Positions 55,744 to 64,000 of a stretch of DNA of 64,000 nucleotides are shown here, piece after piece. Position numbers and translations under genes: made by a program. Origin of the DNA: Aerococcus sp. (GTDB lineage: Bacteria > Bacillota > Bacilli > Lactobacillales > Aerococcaceae); assembly GCA_030528155.1 (NCBI GenBank), contig JAUMZL010000008.1:1-64000 (forward strand), given 5' to 3'. Below the pieces are notes generated by a model. The model was not told where the DNA came from and did no database searches. It saw only the letters and a list, made by a program, of their open reading frames with translations. Positions within the stretch are counted from its first letter, which is position 1; the number at the start of each line of letters is the position of its first letter.

Positions 55744-55971
55744 AAGTTGAGAGGCAAAATAGCGGGAATTTTAAGTAGATGTAGGACTTAAAAATTTCCA
55801 GGATGATGGTATATGAATATTACTCTAAGTAGACTCAGTACTAAAAACTAGAATGACGTAAAATAGAAACGACAGCAAGCAAACTTAACCGGTAAAATAA
55901 CAATGAGTGATCAAATGCTAGGCAGTGAGGGTTATTCATTCTAGCAGTATCACATCAGGGAGGATGAGAGC
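55744..55971 (+). other. Intergenic region with inverted repeats
   Basis: No gene seen. GGGAATTTTAAGT and ACTTAAAAATTTCC (55769-55801) form an A/T-rich hairpin without T run, and CTAGAATGA (55848-55856) is exactly complementary to TCATTCTAG (55936-55944). The latter would bring the region before the next gene into one large loop. Confidence 0.4.
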
Positions 55972-56940
55972 ATGTGGGGACTTATTGGCACCTGGCGAAT
56001 GGCCTTGGAAGGCATCCAATCAGCAAGTACATACTTAGATGCAACGGATAATGTCGAAGAGGCAGTGGTATCCGCCATTCAAGCCGTAGAAGATTATCCT
56101 TACTATAAATCGGTAGGCTACGGCGGGTTACCTAATCAAAATGGTGATGTCGAACTGGACGCTGGGTTTATGGATGGCGATACCCTCGCTATTGGTGGGG
56201 TGGCTGGTATCAAGGATTTCAAGAATCCCATTGCTATAGCTTATGCGCTCACCAAGGAACCCGCCAATAATTTGTTGGTGGACCGTGGTGCAGAGCATTA
56301 CGGGACGATGCATCATTTTGAGCGACGCACCATGCTGAGCGATCGCGCGCAGATTCATTATGAGAATCGATTAGCCGAACTCACTAAAAAGCAGCTGCTA
56401 GTGCCATATGCCGGTCATGATACGGTAGGCATTACAGGCACCAATCGCAGGGGACATGTGGTTGCAGGGACATCAACGAGTGGTTTATTCATGAAACATC
56501 CTGGGCGTGTCGGTGACTCTCCTGTCTTTGGGGCAGGACTTTATGCCGATAGCGACTGGGGCGGTGCCACGATTACCGGTATGGGTGAAGATGTGATGAA
56601 AGGCGCCTTGAGTTATGAAGTCGTGCGGCGCATGCAGCATCAGTCTCCCCAAGCTGCCGTTGAGAGTGCATTAGCAGATTTCAATCGGCGTTTTGAAAAG
56701 CGAGGGCAAAAATTGCGTGATGTCTCTATTGTAGCGATGAATCCAGCCGGTGACTGGGGTGTGGCCACGAACATCCGCGATTTTTCCTGTGTGGTTGCCA
56801 CCGCTATGCAGGACGCAACAGTTTATGTCGTGAATGCCACTCGTTCTGGCATGCAGATTGAGCCCGCTAGTGAAGCGTGGCTGGCACAGTACATGGCAGA
56901 ACGACAATCTCCCCTCAAGCGATACAGGAATGAAGAATAG
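55972..56940 (+). CDS. Glycosylasparaginase (N4-(beta-N-acetylglucosaminyl)-L-asparaginase)
   Basis: A 322-residue Ntn-hydrolase that splits the bond between GlcNAc and Asn, the final link of N-glycans. It has the family start MWGLIGTWRMALEGI, and the self-cleavage site GHD/TVGI, giving catalytic Thr151 as the new N-terminus; later VGDSPVFGAGLYAD and GATITGMGED are substrate residues. No signal peptide, so it works in the cytosol. GGGAGGATGAGAGC precedes the ATG. Neighbours (PTS, PepV-like peptidase, mannosidase) support a glycoasparagine route. Isoaspartyl peptidase activity is a less likely alternative. Confidence 0.9.
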   Translation: MWGLIGTWRMALEGIQSASTYLDATDNVEEAVVSAIQAVEDYPYYKSVGYGGLPNQNGDVELDAGFMDGDTLAIGGVAGIKDFKNPIAIAYALTKEPANNLLVDRGAEHYGTMHHFERRTMLSDRAQIHYENRLAELTKKQLLVPYAGHDTVGITGTNRRGHVVAGTSTSGLFMKHPGRVGDSPVFGAGLYADSDWGGATITGMGEDVMKGALSYEVVRRMQHQSPQAAVESALADFNRRFEKRGQKLRDVSIVAMNPAGDWGVATNIRDFSCVVATAMQDATVYVVNATRSGMQIEPASEAWLAQYMAERQSPLKRYRNEE

Positions 56941-56962
56941 TCATCAAGAGGAGGCCGTATCA

Positions 56963-58105
56963 ATGAAAGAGCAGTGGCCACCGATGGAAACAGCTATCAT
57001 CCAAACGGTGGAAGCCAATCAAGACCAAATGTTAAAGACCATTAAAAAGATCACGAGTATCCGCAGTGATCATCAACCCGAAGTACCGGGAGCCCCATTT
57101 GGTGTGGGGATTAATGAGGCCCTAGAAGCAACACTGGCGGAGGCTGAAGGTTTGGGATTTAAAACCAAAAATCTATCTGGCTATTTCGGCTATGCCTCCT
57201 ATGGTACAGGGGATAGCTACGTTGGAGTGATGGGGCATCTCGATACCGTTCCAGCTGGTGAAGGCTGGCGCAGTGATCCTTTTACCTGTGTGGAAAGGGA
57301 GGGACGACTATACGCGCGTGGCATTCTCGATAACAAAGGGCCGATTCTTACCTGCCTCTATGCCCTCTACGCGTTGAAGCAACTGCATTGGCAACCCAAA
57401 CGAGAAATACGCATCCTCTTTGGCACGGCAGAAGAAATTGGGTTCCAAGATATTCCTCACTATCTAGCCGTGGAAGAGCCACCGAAATTGGGATTTACAC
57501 CAGATTGTAAATATCCCGTGGTCTACGCAGAACGAGGGCGACTCGTGGTTCAAATCGCCTGTCAAACAGATGAGCAGTTATTAGAGTTGTTAAATCAATA
57601 CATCTTAAATACGCAGGGATTGGGGGAAACACTGAATTTGCGCTATCATGATGAGGAGTTTGGTGATCTGGAGACACGTAATTATCAAATCAAGCGGGAA
57701 AATGGAGAGTATCATTTGACCTTTGCGATCAGCTATCCGGCTCGCTTGACGGCTCAAGACTTGATTGAACGGGTAAAACAGGCCCTGCCTACGTCTTATA
57801 CGGTAACCTCTTGTTCGAATTGGGATCCTGTTTATTTTGACAAGGAGAGCCTGGTGATTCAAACCTTATCGGAGGTTTACGGAAAACTCACAGGTCTACC
57901 GTCTCAGCCGGTAACAACGACAGGAGGTACCTACGCCAAAGTCATGCCAAATATTTTTCCGTTTGGGCCGTCGTTTCCGGGGCAAAAGGGTATTTCGCAT
58001 CATCCCGATGAGTGGATGGCGATTGACGATTTAATGATGAACGCCAAGATTTATGCATTAGCGCTCTACCATCTCGGTAATTTTATGGAGGAGGACGAGG
58101 AATGA
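56963..58105 (+). CDS. M20-family dipeptidase (PepV-like)
   Basis: A 380-residue metallopeptidase. Metal ligands by motif: His92 and Asp94 in GHLDTVP, Asp123 in RGILDNKGP, and catalytic Glu157 in GTAEEIG. It is shorter than classical PepV (about 470). ATG 56963 follows AAGAGGAGGCCGTATCA. It probably trims peptides from glycopeptides or recycles Asn-containing dipeptides freed in this pathway; Lactobacillus casei also has a pepV next to a glycosylasparaginase gene, as far as I recall. Confidence 0.9.
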   Translation: MKEQWPPMETAIIQTVEANQDQMLKTIKKITSIRSDHQPEVPGAPFGVGINEALEATLAEAEGLGFKTKNLSGYFGYASYGTGDSYVGVMGHLDTVPAGEGWRSDPFTCVEREGRLYARGILDNKGPILTCLYALYALKQLHWQPKREIRILFGTAEEIGFQDIPHYLAVEEPPKLGFTPDCKYPVVYAERGRLVVQIACQTDEQLLELLNQYILNTQGLGETLNLRYHDEEFGDLETRNYQIKRENGEYHLTFAISYPARLTAQDLIERVKQALPTSYTVTSCSNWDPVYFDKESLVIQTLSEVYGKLTGLPSQPVTTTGGTYAKVMPNIFPFGPSFPGQKGISHHPDEWMAIDDLMMNAKIYALALYHLGNFMEEDEE

Positions 58106-58776
58106 TGGCATCACACTCATTAGTGCGCGAGTTTTGCGCTGAAAATGCGACAGATGTTCCGGCAGCGATTGCACATGGGGCAAAACGCATTGAGCTTTGC
58201 GATAATTTAGCTGTTGGGGGAACCACGCCATCCCTTGGTGTGATTGAAGCGGTTAGTGAATACGCTCACCCAAGAAAGTGCGATGTCATGGTGATGATCA
58301 GGCCGCGTGGAGGAAATTATACCTATACCGATTGGGAAGTTCAGATGATGTTAAAAGACATCGCTGCGATCCTGGCATTGAAAACGCCAATAACCGGTTT
58401 CGTGCTGGGAGCATTGCGCAACGAAGCAGTGGATAAGCAGGTCATCGCTACCTTACTGGCGCCAATAAAACAAGCAAAGCATCACTACGAACTGACTTTT
58501 CACATGGCTTTTGATGAATTAGCGGTTAGTGAGCAAATACATGCTATGACATGGTTGATTGACCAAGGCTTTACCCGTATTTTGACACATGGTGGGACTA
58601 TGCGGGAGTCTATCGATACAAACCTACCGCATTTGCAGCACCTCATCAAACAGGCTGACGGAAGGATCACGATTTTACCCGGTGGCGGCATTACGTATCA
58701 AAATGCGCTGATGGTGGCACAAGCACTCGGCGTACAGGAAGTGCATGGTACCAAAATTGTTTCTTTAGATGAATAA
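58102..58776 (+). CDS. CutC-like TIM-barrel protein
   Basis: A 224-residue protein of the CutC family (REFCAENATDVPAAIAHGAKRIELCDNLAVGG, VMIRPRGGNY, ILTHGGTM). The name comes from copper tolerance in E. coli, but the fold is that of an enzyme and the true reaction is not settled. Here it overlaps the M20 gene (ATGA) and is the last gene of the glycosylasparaginase operon, which suggests a step in amino-sugar or glycoasparagine use rather than copper handling. That is inference. Confidence 0.88.
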   Translation: MMASHSLVREFCAENATDVPAAIAHGAKRIELCDNLAVGGTTPSLGVIEAVSEYAHPRKCDVMVMIRPRGGNYTYTDWEVQMMLKDIAAILALKTPITGFVLGALRNEAVDKQVIATLLAPIKQAKHHYELTFHMAFDELAVSEQIHAMTWLIDQGFTRILTHGGTMRESIDTNLPHLQHLIKQADGRITILPGGGITYQNALMVAQALGVQEVHGTKIVSLDE

Positions 58777-58792
58777 AGCAATTATCAAAAAT

Positions 58793-58850
58793 CCCTCACG
58801 AACTTTAACCCATCAATAAAGGATAAGGGCAAGGTCGTGAGGGGTTATTT
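58793..58850. terminator. Terminator between convergent genes
   Basis: CCCTCACGA (58793-58801) pairs with TCGTGAGGG (58835-58843). A/T-rich flanks on both sides (AAAAAT and TTATTTTAT) let it serve both directions. Confidence 0.8.
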
Positions 58851-58867
58851 TATATAAGCAGTAAACC

Positions 58868-59200
58868 TTAATGCGTGCGGTTGGTGGCTAATTCCCGTCG
58901 TAACTCAATGTGTTCTTTGGCGAGATCGATAAAGGTAATGGCTGTCATCAGATGATCTTGGCTGTGAACTAACAGCAAACTGAGGGGCATGTCATCCCCG
59001 CTCGCTTCACTGGTGAGCATTTGCGTTTGAATATGGTGAGCCTCTAGGATAGCTTTATCGGCCTCTTTTAATTTGGTGTCTGCTACCTGGAAATCATGCT
59101 GTTTAGCGGCTTGGATAGCTTCCATTGCAAGACTCTTGGCATTACCAGCATGGACGATCAACATCATCGTCTGTTCCAGGGTTGTATTTGGTTCCGTCAT
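58868..59200 (-). CDS. PTS lactose/cellobiose-family EIIA (glycan locus)
   Basis: A 110-residue helical EIIA; active His79 in LLVHSQDHLMT. It follows the EIIB gene by 7 bases on the same strand. It is the only lactose-type EIIA near the two EIIC genes at 54406 and 59831, so it probably serves both. Confidence 0.92.
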   Translation of the reverse strand: MTEPNTTLEQTMMLIVHAGNAKSLAMEAIQAAKQHDFQVADTKLKEADKAILEAHHIQTQMLTSEASGDDMPLSLLLVHSQDHLMTAITFIDLAKEHIELRRELATNRTH

Positions 59201-59207
59201 CAGCCAC

Positions 59208-59522
59208 CTAGCCTTCCATGAGGGCCAGGGCGCTAGCGAGAACCTTTTGCCCGTTCATCATGCCATAGTCCATCATATCGATGACAGCAACTTTGATGCC
59301 TTGAGGTTCAAATTTTGCTTTGAAATCTTCAGCCTGATAGCGCACTTGTGGCCCGAGGAGAATGACATCGATTGCTTGATCATTCACCTTGTCTTCGGCT
59401 TCAGCAGTGGACACGGCAAAAATATCAAGGTCTAAGTTCTGTTCTTCGGCGGCTTTTTTCATGCGGTTGACTAACATACTGGTGCTCATTCCAGCGGCAC
59501 AAGCTAACATAATGGTTTTCAT
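59208..59522 (-). CDS. PTS lactose/cellobiose-family EIIB (glycan locus)
   Basis: A 104-residue EIIB; active cysteine in MLACAAGMSTSM (Cys8). ATG 59522 is chosen because AGGAGGAATGAAACG precedes it; the frame extends seven codons more. Divergent from the second EIIC gene, with cre boxes and a probable GntR operator between. Confidence 0.93.
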   Translation of the reverse strand: MKTIMLACAAGMSTSMLVNRMKKAAEEQNLDLDIFAVSTAEAEDKVNDQAIDVILLGPQVRYQAEDFKAKFEPQGIKVAVIDMMDYGMMNGQKVLASALALMEG

Positions 59523-59566
59523 CGTTTCATTCCTCCTAAGCAAAATAAATATTACTTAATTACAAA

Positions 59567-59759
59567 ATATAGCGCTTTCATTTTAACACACATTTCGCGA
59601 TGAGAATAGAGTGGGTGACAAACGACTTTTTCATCCCCCCTTTCTGCATTGGTATATACTAATATTAGTAAAGTTAAAGATTAGACTATTTTATACTAAA
59701 TAAAGCCTTTACAATATCAATCGTTCTACGTATACTAAGCACATAGGAAAGCGCTGTCA
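59567..59759. promoter_or_regulatory. Divergent control region of the mannoside PTS genes
   Basis: Two cre boxes, each one mismatch from consensus: ATATAGCGCTTTCAT (59567-59581) and AGGAAAGCGCTGTCA (59745-59759). Promoter for the right-hand genes: TTTACA (59708-59713), 17 bases, TATACT (59731-59736). Left-hand genes have a TGTTAAAAT extended -10 (minus strand, about 59580). The near-palindrome ATTGGTATATACTAAT (59648-59663) contains the motif shared with 54215, overlapped by the perfect palindrome TACTAATATTAGTA (59657-59670). Confidence 0.7.
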
Positions 59760-59830
59760 TTTTATTAAGGTGATAGCGATCGTTGTCGTTTTAAATAGTG
59801 GATGCTAAAGAAAGAAATAGAGAGGTGGAC

Positions 59831-61183
59831 ATGATGTCATTTTCGGTGGAAAAATTACAAGAGCCGTTGCTCAAGGCGGCGGGATGGGTTCAAGGCAATG
59901 CCATTTTACAGGCGATTAAGAATGCCTTTATTCGTACGATTCCATTTACCATTATCGGTTCATTTTCAAATTTGATTCAGATGCAGTTGAATGCATTAAT
60001 CACGAATCAGGGACTCGATAAGATGACGTGGCTCGTGCATTTGTCCGATTTGTTCGGTTACCTCGGCAAAGCGACACTCGGTATTGTTGGGGTCATTGTG
60101 GTGTTCTCAAGTGCCTACTCATATGCTGTTGAGTTAAAACGGCGCCCTGAAAATCAGAACATGAATGTCATTATTGCAACGTTACTGGCCTTTGCCGCTT
60201 ACTTTGTGATGGTACCAACCAATGTGAACTTTGCCGATCCTTCCGTGGAGGTGTTAGAGGGGTATGCATTGAGTTTCTTCAATTACGAAGGCATGTTTAC
60301 AGGATTATTGGTAGGTATGATTGCCGTTTCTTTGTTTGCACGGCTGAGTCGTTCGAAATTTACGATTAAGATGCCAGACACCGTGCCGGAAAATGTGTTT
60401 GATTCTTTCTTCTCCTTGATTCCAATGGCGGGTGTGCTGTTAGTATTTGGTTGCGCGCGAATTGGAATTGAAGCGCTCGGATTTGCATCGTTACTACAAG
60501 TGATTCAAAAAGTCATCATTGCACCGCTATTAACGGTCGGTACCGGATTACCAGCCATCATTGTAGTTATTCTGGTGGAACAGATTCTTTGGTTCTTGGG
60601 CCTGCATGGGTTCAATATTGTTTGGGGTGTGGTTTCTGCATTCTGGTTACCGCTCTTCTTAGAAAATGTGGCGAAATTTGCCGAAACGGGCAGTTTTGCC
60701 GGCATCAGCATCGCTCCAAATACGATGACGAATGTTTATGCGATGATCGGAGGTTCTGGGGCCACGTTTGGGCTATTGATTGCCATGTTGATCCTTACAC
60801 GCAAAGGAGATAAAGAGCGCGAAGTTGCCAAATTAGGGTTGATCCCTGGGCTATTTGGGATTAACGAGCCGATTATTTTCGGCTTACCTATTGTCTTGAA
60901 TCCGATCATGCTTATTCCATGGATTTTGGTTCCCATTATTAATGCTGTGATTGGTTGGATCGTTACGAGTTTGGGTTGGGTCGTACCACTGGTGGTGCTC
61001 AACTCAGGGAATGAACCCATCTTCATCAGTACTTGGGTGCTCGGCGCCTTCCATTTGAGTCCAGTTGTTTTAACCTTAATACTAGTGATTCTTGATGTAT
61101 TCCTCTATGCACCATTTGTTATGATTCATTTGAAGAATGAACGTCGAATTGCAGCAGGGGAAATTCCTGCATCTAGCAAATAA
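59831..61183 (+). CDS. PTS lactose/cellobiose-family EIIC (glycan locus, second)
   Basis: A 450-residue membrane permease with about ten helices and the family motif GLFGINEPIIFGLPIVLNP. ATG 59831 (or the next ATG at 59834) follows AGAGAGGTGGAC. It forms an operon with the GH38 alpha-mannosidase 14 bases downstream, so it probably imports an alpha-mannoside, phosphorylated through the EIIB at 59208. Confidence 0.92.
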   Translation: MMSFSVEKLQEPLLKAAGWVQGNAILQAIKNAFIRTIPFTIIGSFSNLIQMQLNALITNQGLDKMTWLVHLSDLFGYLGKATLGIVGVIVVFSSAYSYAVELKRRPENQNMNVIIATLLAFAAYFVMVPTNVNFADPSVEVLEGYALSFFNYEGMFTGLLVGMIAVSLFARLSRSKFTIKMPDTVPENVFDSFFSLIPMAGVLLVFGCARIGIEALGFASLLQVIQKVIIAPLLTVGTGLPAIIVVILVEQILWFLGLHGFNIVWGVVSAFWLPLFLENVAKFAETGSFAGISIAPNTMTNVYAMIGGSGATFGLLIAMLILTRKGDKEREVAKLGLIPGLFGINEPIIFGLPIVLNPIMLIPWILVPIINAVIGWIVTSLGWVVPLVVLNSGNEPIFISTWVLGAFHLSPVVLTLILVILDVFLYAPFVMIHLKNERRIAAGEIPASSK

Positions 61184-61197
61184 AGAAGGGAAGTATC

Positions 61198-63843
61198 ATG
61201 CGAAAGATTCATGTGATCCAGCACACGCATTGGGATTTTGAGTGGTATTTTACGCGGCAACAGGCGCGCGTACAATTTGCCTACCACATGCAGGAAGTCC
61301 TCCATGCGTTGGAGCAGAATCAGATTGATTATTATTTATTAGACGGCCAGATGGCAATTGTCGATGATTATTTAGTCAATCACACAGATCAACGCGATCG
61401 TATCGCTCGCCTCGTTAAAGCGGGGCGACTATTTGTCGGCCCTTGGTATACACAGATTGATGAGATGGTGACAAGCGGTGAAGCGATTGTCCGCAATCTC
61501 CAGTTGGGGCATCAATTAGCGAATGAACTGGGCGCTGTAATGAAGGTTGGCTATCTGCCAGATTCATTTGGTCAAGGATGCGACATGCCTAAAATCTATC
61601 GTGGGTTTGATATTTACGATGCGGTCTTTTGGCGGGGCCTCCCTGCTGAAAAGGAAGCCCGTTACTTCTATTGGACTAGCGATGATGAATCGACGGTTCT
61701 CGTTGCCAATATCGCGGACGGGTATTATGCCGGAGTAGAGCTGATTGAAACCGATAATGTGACCCATGTGCTAACGAAGGCTTTCCAGAAATCAAAAAGC
61801 AGAGATGTGGTTTTACCATTGGGAGGCGATCAGCGCCCGGTCGATAAGAATATCAAAGCTCGGTTGAAATGGGCCAATGCTGTGCAGAATGAAGCGCAAT
61901 TTGTTGAGGATAATTATCCGCATTTCTTTCAAACGTTGCGTGAAAATGCGCCGTTTGTGACTTATCAAGGCGAGTGGATTGATCCTTCTGTATCAAAAAT
62001 TCATCGGGGAATCTATTCATCACGCGCTGATCTTAAAGCACTGTACGATCGGTTAGAGAATCTCATGACACGCCAGGTAGAGCCACTCATGGCCCTAGCA
62101 AAACTACAAGGCATTCAGCCTGAGACAGGTTTGGTGCAGGATATTTGGAAAGCCATTGCCCGTGGTCAGGCGCATGATTCTTCCGGTGGGTGCAATTCTG
62201 ATGTCACCAACCAAGATATTAAACAGCGCGGAGTGGTGGCTTTACAATTAGCGGAGAGTGTGCGCGATTATCTTTTGCGTAAATTAGCATCGGCGAGTGC
62301 AGCTGATGTCGTGGTGTGGAATCCCATGCTGACCAGTCAATGTCAACATTATACGCTCAAGCTGTCAACGCCTTATCAAAATTTCTGCTTAGAGACACTG
62401 ACAGGTGAAGCAATACCATTTGATGTGTTATCGCAACAACAAGTAGATGCAGCAACACGGCGCCGTGACAAGACGAAAGAAGTCTCTGATATCTTCTATC
62501 AAACCGAAGTGGTGTTTCCTCTCGCCATCCCATCCTTCGATTGGCAAGGATTGCTGATTAAACCACTACCTGATGAAGCATCCTTATCACCTCTAAAACG
62601 GCAAATGACTACGCACAAGGATGAGGAGCCAGTGTTAATTCAAAATGATTACTGCACCGTACAGTTCAAAGCAGGGCAGCTTGATTTTAGGAGTGCGGAT
62701 GGCAACATTATATTGAAGAATTTTCTCTATTTTAATGATGGAGGGGATGAAGGCGATAACTACGACTATTCACCGCCCTTTATGGATCATCAGCTCACAT
62801 TAACCTTAGCAGCAGCACAGGGGACGGTACGAGTAGGTGAGTATTTCCAGGAACTCTCTCTCAAAGGGCAGTGGCGTTTGCCGAGTGATTTGAGCCATCG
62901 TATGTACAGTGAATGCGATACGACGTGTGATTATACGTTGACCCTTACGCTCTATGCGGATGATCCGCTCCTTCATTTTGATCTGACGCTCAACAATCAA
63001 GCAAAAGATCACCGTTTGCGTTTAATCTTGGATACGCCGATCCAGGCAACCATGAGCTACACCGATACCCCATTTGGTTACATCGAGCGTCCAATCGGTG
63101 ATCCTCATTTGTATGATTGGCAATTGATCGGCTATCGTGAAGAGCCGACCGCGCTGCGACCATTTTTGCACTTTGCCAATACGCATGATCGCCAATGCAG
63201 TGTGAGTGTTATCGGTTATGGAGAAAAAGAATGCGAAATCATTGGAGAATCTGCGCAGCAACTGGCCATCACGTTATTCCGCAGTGTGGGCGAACTGGGG
63301 CGTCCTGATCTCACACGCCGTCCTGGTGATGCTTCGGGGCTCACGATGCGCCAAGTTTTCACACCAGACAGCCAATTGCTTGGAGATGATCATCATTATC
63401 AAGGAGGAATACTTGTTAGTGACTGTTTTGATCCAGTTCAATTACAGCAAGCTCACCAACGATTGGTGACGGGATCTCTGTATTATCAAAATCAAACGGT
63501 CGATCGTTTCACAACGCCGTTAACCTATTTCCCCATTCAACCGCTTGTTAAACCGTTACATCATAGCGGTGATTTAAGATTGGAGAGTGATGATTTGGTC
63601 ATGTCTGCCCTCACTTTAACACCAGATGAAACAGGGATCGTGGTTAGAGTCTATAATCCCGCCAAACAATCAGTGTCACAGGCGGGGCGGTTGATTTTCC
63701 AACGTGAAGCTAATGTGAAGCAATTAAATCTGAATCATGATGTTCAACAAACGCTAGCCGATGGTGTGACCCAGTACGCATTGAATGATTTCCGTCCGGG
63801 TGAGATTCGAACGTATGGTATTTATTTGGCAACGGTTGAGTGA
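61198..63843 (+). CDS. GH38 alpha-mannosidase, MngB-like
   Basis: An 881-residue GH38 enzyme without signal peptide. Zinc ligands and active site: QHTHWDFEWYF (His9, His11, Asp13), nucleophile Asp122 in GYLPDSFGQ and RGQAHDSSGG near residue 325. Its N-terminal half closely follows E. coli MngB, which splits PTS-imported phospho-mannosylglycerate; this and the EIIC upstream suggest it may act on 6-phosphorylated mannosides. Streptococcal GH38 enzymes on N-glycan mannose are the other model. Substrate not settled by sequence. AGAAGGGAAGTATC precedes the ATG. Confidence 0.93.
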   Translation: MRKIHVIQHTHWDFEWYFTRQQARVQFAYHMQEVLHALEQNQIDYYLLDGQMAIVDDYLVNHTDQRDRIARLVKAGRLFVGPWYTQIDEMVTSGEAIVRNLQLGHQLANELGAVMKVGYLPDSFGQGCDMPKIYRGFDIYDAVFWRGLPAEKEARYFYWTSDDESTVLVANIADGYYAGVELIETDNVTHVLTKAFQKSKSRDVVLPLGGDQRPVDKNIKARLKWANAVQNEAQFVEDNYPHFFQTLRENAPFVTYQGEWIDPSVSKIHRGIYSSRADLKALYDRLENLMTRQVEPLMALAKLQGIQPETGLVQDIWKAIARGQAHDSSGGCNSDVTNQDIKQRGVVALQLAESVRDYLLRKLASASAADVVVWNPMLTSQCQHYTLKLSTPYQNFCLETLTGEAIPFDVLSQQQVDAATRRRDKTKEVSDIFYQTEVVFPLAIPSFDWQGLLIKPLPDEASLSPLKRQMTTHKDEEPVLIQNDYCTVQFKAGQLDFRSADGNIILKNFLYFNDGGDEGDNYDYSPPFMDHQLTLTLAAAQGTVRVGEYFQELSLKGQWRLPSDLSHRMYSECDTTCDYTLTLTLYADDPLLHFDLTLNNQAKDHRLRLILDTPIQATMSYTDTPFGYIERPIGDPHLYDWQLIGYREEPTALRPFLHFANTHDRQCSVSVIGYGEKECEIIGESAQQLAITLFRSVGELGRPDLTRRPGDASGLTMRQVFTPDSQLLGDDHHYQGGILVSDCFDPVQLQQAHQRLVTGSLYYQNQTVDRFTTPLTYFPIQPLVKPLHHSGDLRLESDDLVMSALTLTPDETGIVVRVYNPAKQSVSQAGRLIFQREANVKQLNLNHDVQQTLADGVTQYALNDFRPGEIRTYGIYLATVE

Positions 63844-63868
63844 TCAATAGCATTGGTCACTTAACGAT

Positions 63869-63926
63869 GAGTGAATGCGGTTGCGTTAAGGCTTTACTAA
63901 GTGAGGCGCACCACATTCACTTTTTT
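63869..63926 (+). terminator. Terminator or attenuator after the mannosidase
   Basis: AGTGAATG pairs with CATTCACT over a long loop, followed by six T. A new gene starts only 32 bases later, so partial read-through is possible. Confidence 0.65.
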
Positions 63927-63957
63927 ACATGGATAACGAAGAAAGGAGGCAGGAAAA

Positions 63958-64000
63958 ATGACCCACTTAGCAGCAGCGATTGATGCCCTCAAAACATATG
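63958..64000 (+). CDS. Start of a further gene, cut by the window end
   Basis: ATG 63958 follows GAAAGGAGGCAGGAAAA, a strong ribosome site. Only 14 residues are visible (MTHLAAAIDALKTY), too few to name a family. Probably another member of the glycan locus. Confidence 0.6.
   Translation, partial: MTHLAAAIDALKTY

Overview
The window reads as a chromosomal segment of a Gram-positive fermentative bacterium of the order Lactobacillales. The signs are strong GGAGG ribosome sites, sigma-A promoters with 17-bp spacers, many PTS permeases, a fused GshAB, a cysteine desulfurase / DUF1831 / MnmA block, a T-box in front of alaS, the IreB-RuvX-DUF1292 trio, MltG next to GreA, and a tandem pair of deoxynucleoside kinases. 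I do not assign a genus. I see no rRNA, tRNA, IS element or CRISPR array.

Layout. 1-2.5 kb is a small accessory patch: a DUF1828-like protein, an XRE repressor with a divergent promoter, two tiny ORFs and a Fic protein with a decayed 5' end. 2.7-10.5 kb is housekeeping: universal stress protein, RarA, GshAB, cysteine desulfurase, DUF1831 and MnmA. 10.5-15.8 kb is a mannose-family PTS operon with a GH13 glucosidase and an RpiR regulator. 15.8-18 kb holds OsmC and a cysK-cysE operon preceded by a 19-residue, cysteine-ending leader peptide. 18-24.5 kb is a second mannose-family PTS operon with a short 6-phosphogluconate dehydrogenase and a D-2-hydroxyacid dehydrogenase, best read as sugar-acid (2-ketogluconate or gluconate) use. 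24.5-31.2 kb is a complete L-ascorbate (ula) locus.

31.4-38.7 kb carries RecD2, a formate/nitrite-type channel, a zinc-ribbon membrane protein, a 36-codon small ORF, NnrE and an RpiR regulator. 39-43.1 kb is a beta-glucoside PTS operon with a GH1 phospho-glucosidase. 43.6-47.3 kb holds two deoxynucleoside kinases with a Pnu-type transporter, an SDR protein and a ROK protein. 47.3-53.4 kb is T-box-alaS, ireB-ruvX-DUF1292, mltG and greA with a structured leader.

53.5 kb to the end is the most interesting block: a GntR regulator, a PTS EIIC, a glycosylasparaginase, an M20 dipeptidase, a CutC-like protein, one EIIA-EIIB pair, a second EIIC and a GH38 alpha-mannosidase. Together they suggest uptake and breakdown of N-glycan remnants (GlcNAc-Asn and alpha-mannosides), with two permeases probably sharing one EIIA/EIIB pair and a shared operator motif joining the two halves.

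Six PTS EIIC proteins occur in 64 kb. Most sugar blocks carry their own regulator, and several carry cre-like sites near the promoter, so catabolite repression by CcpA is a likely common control.
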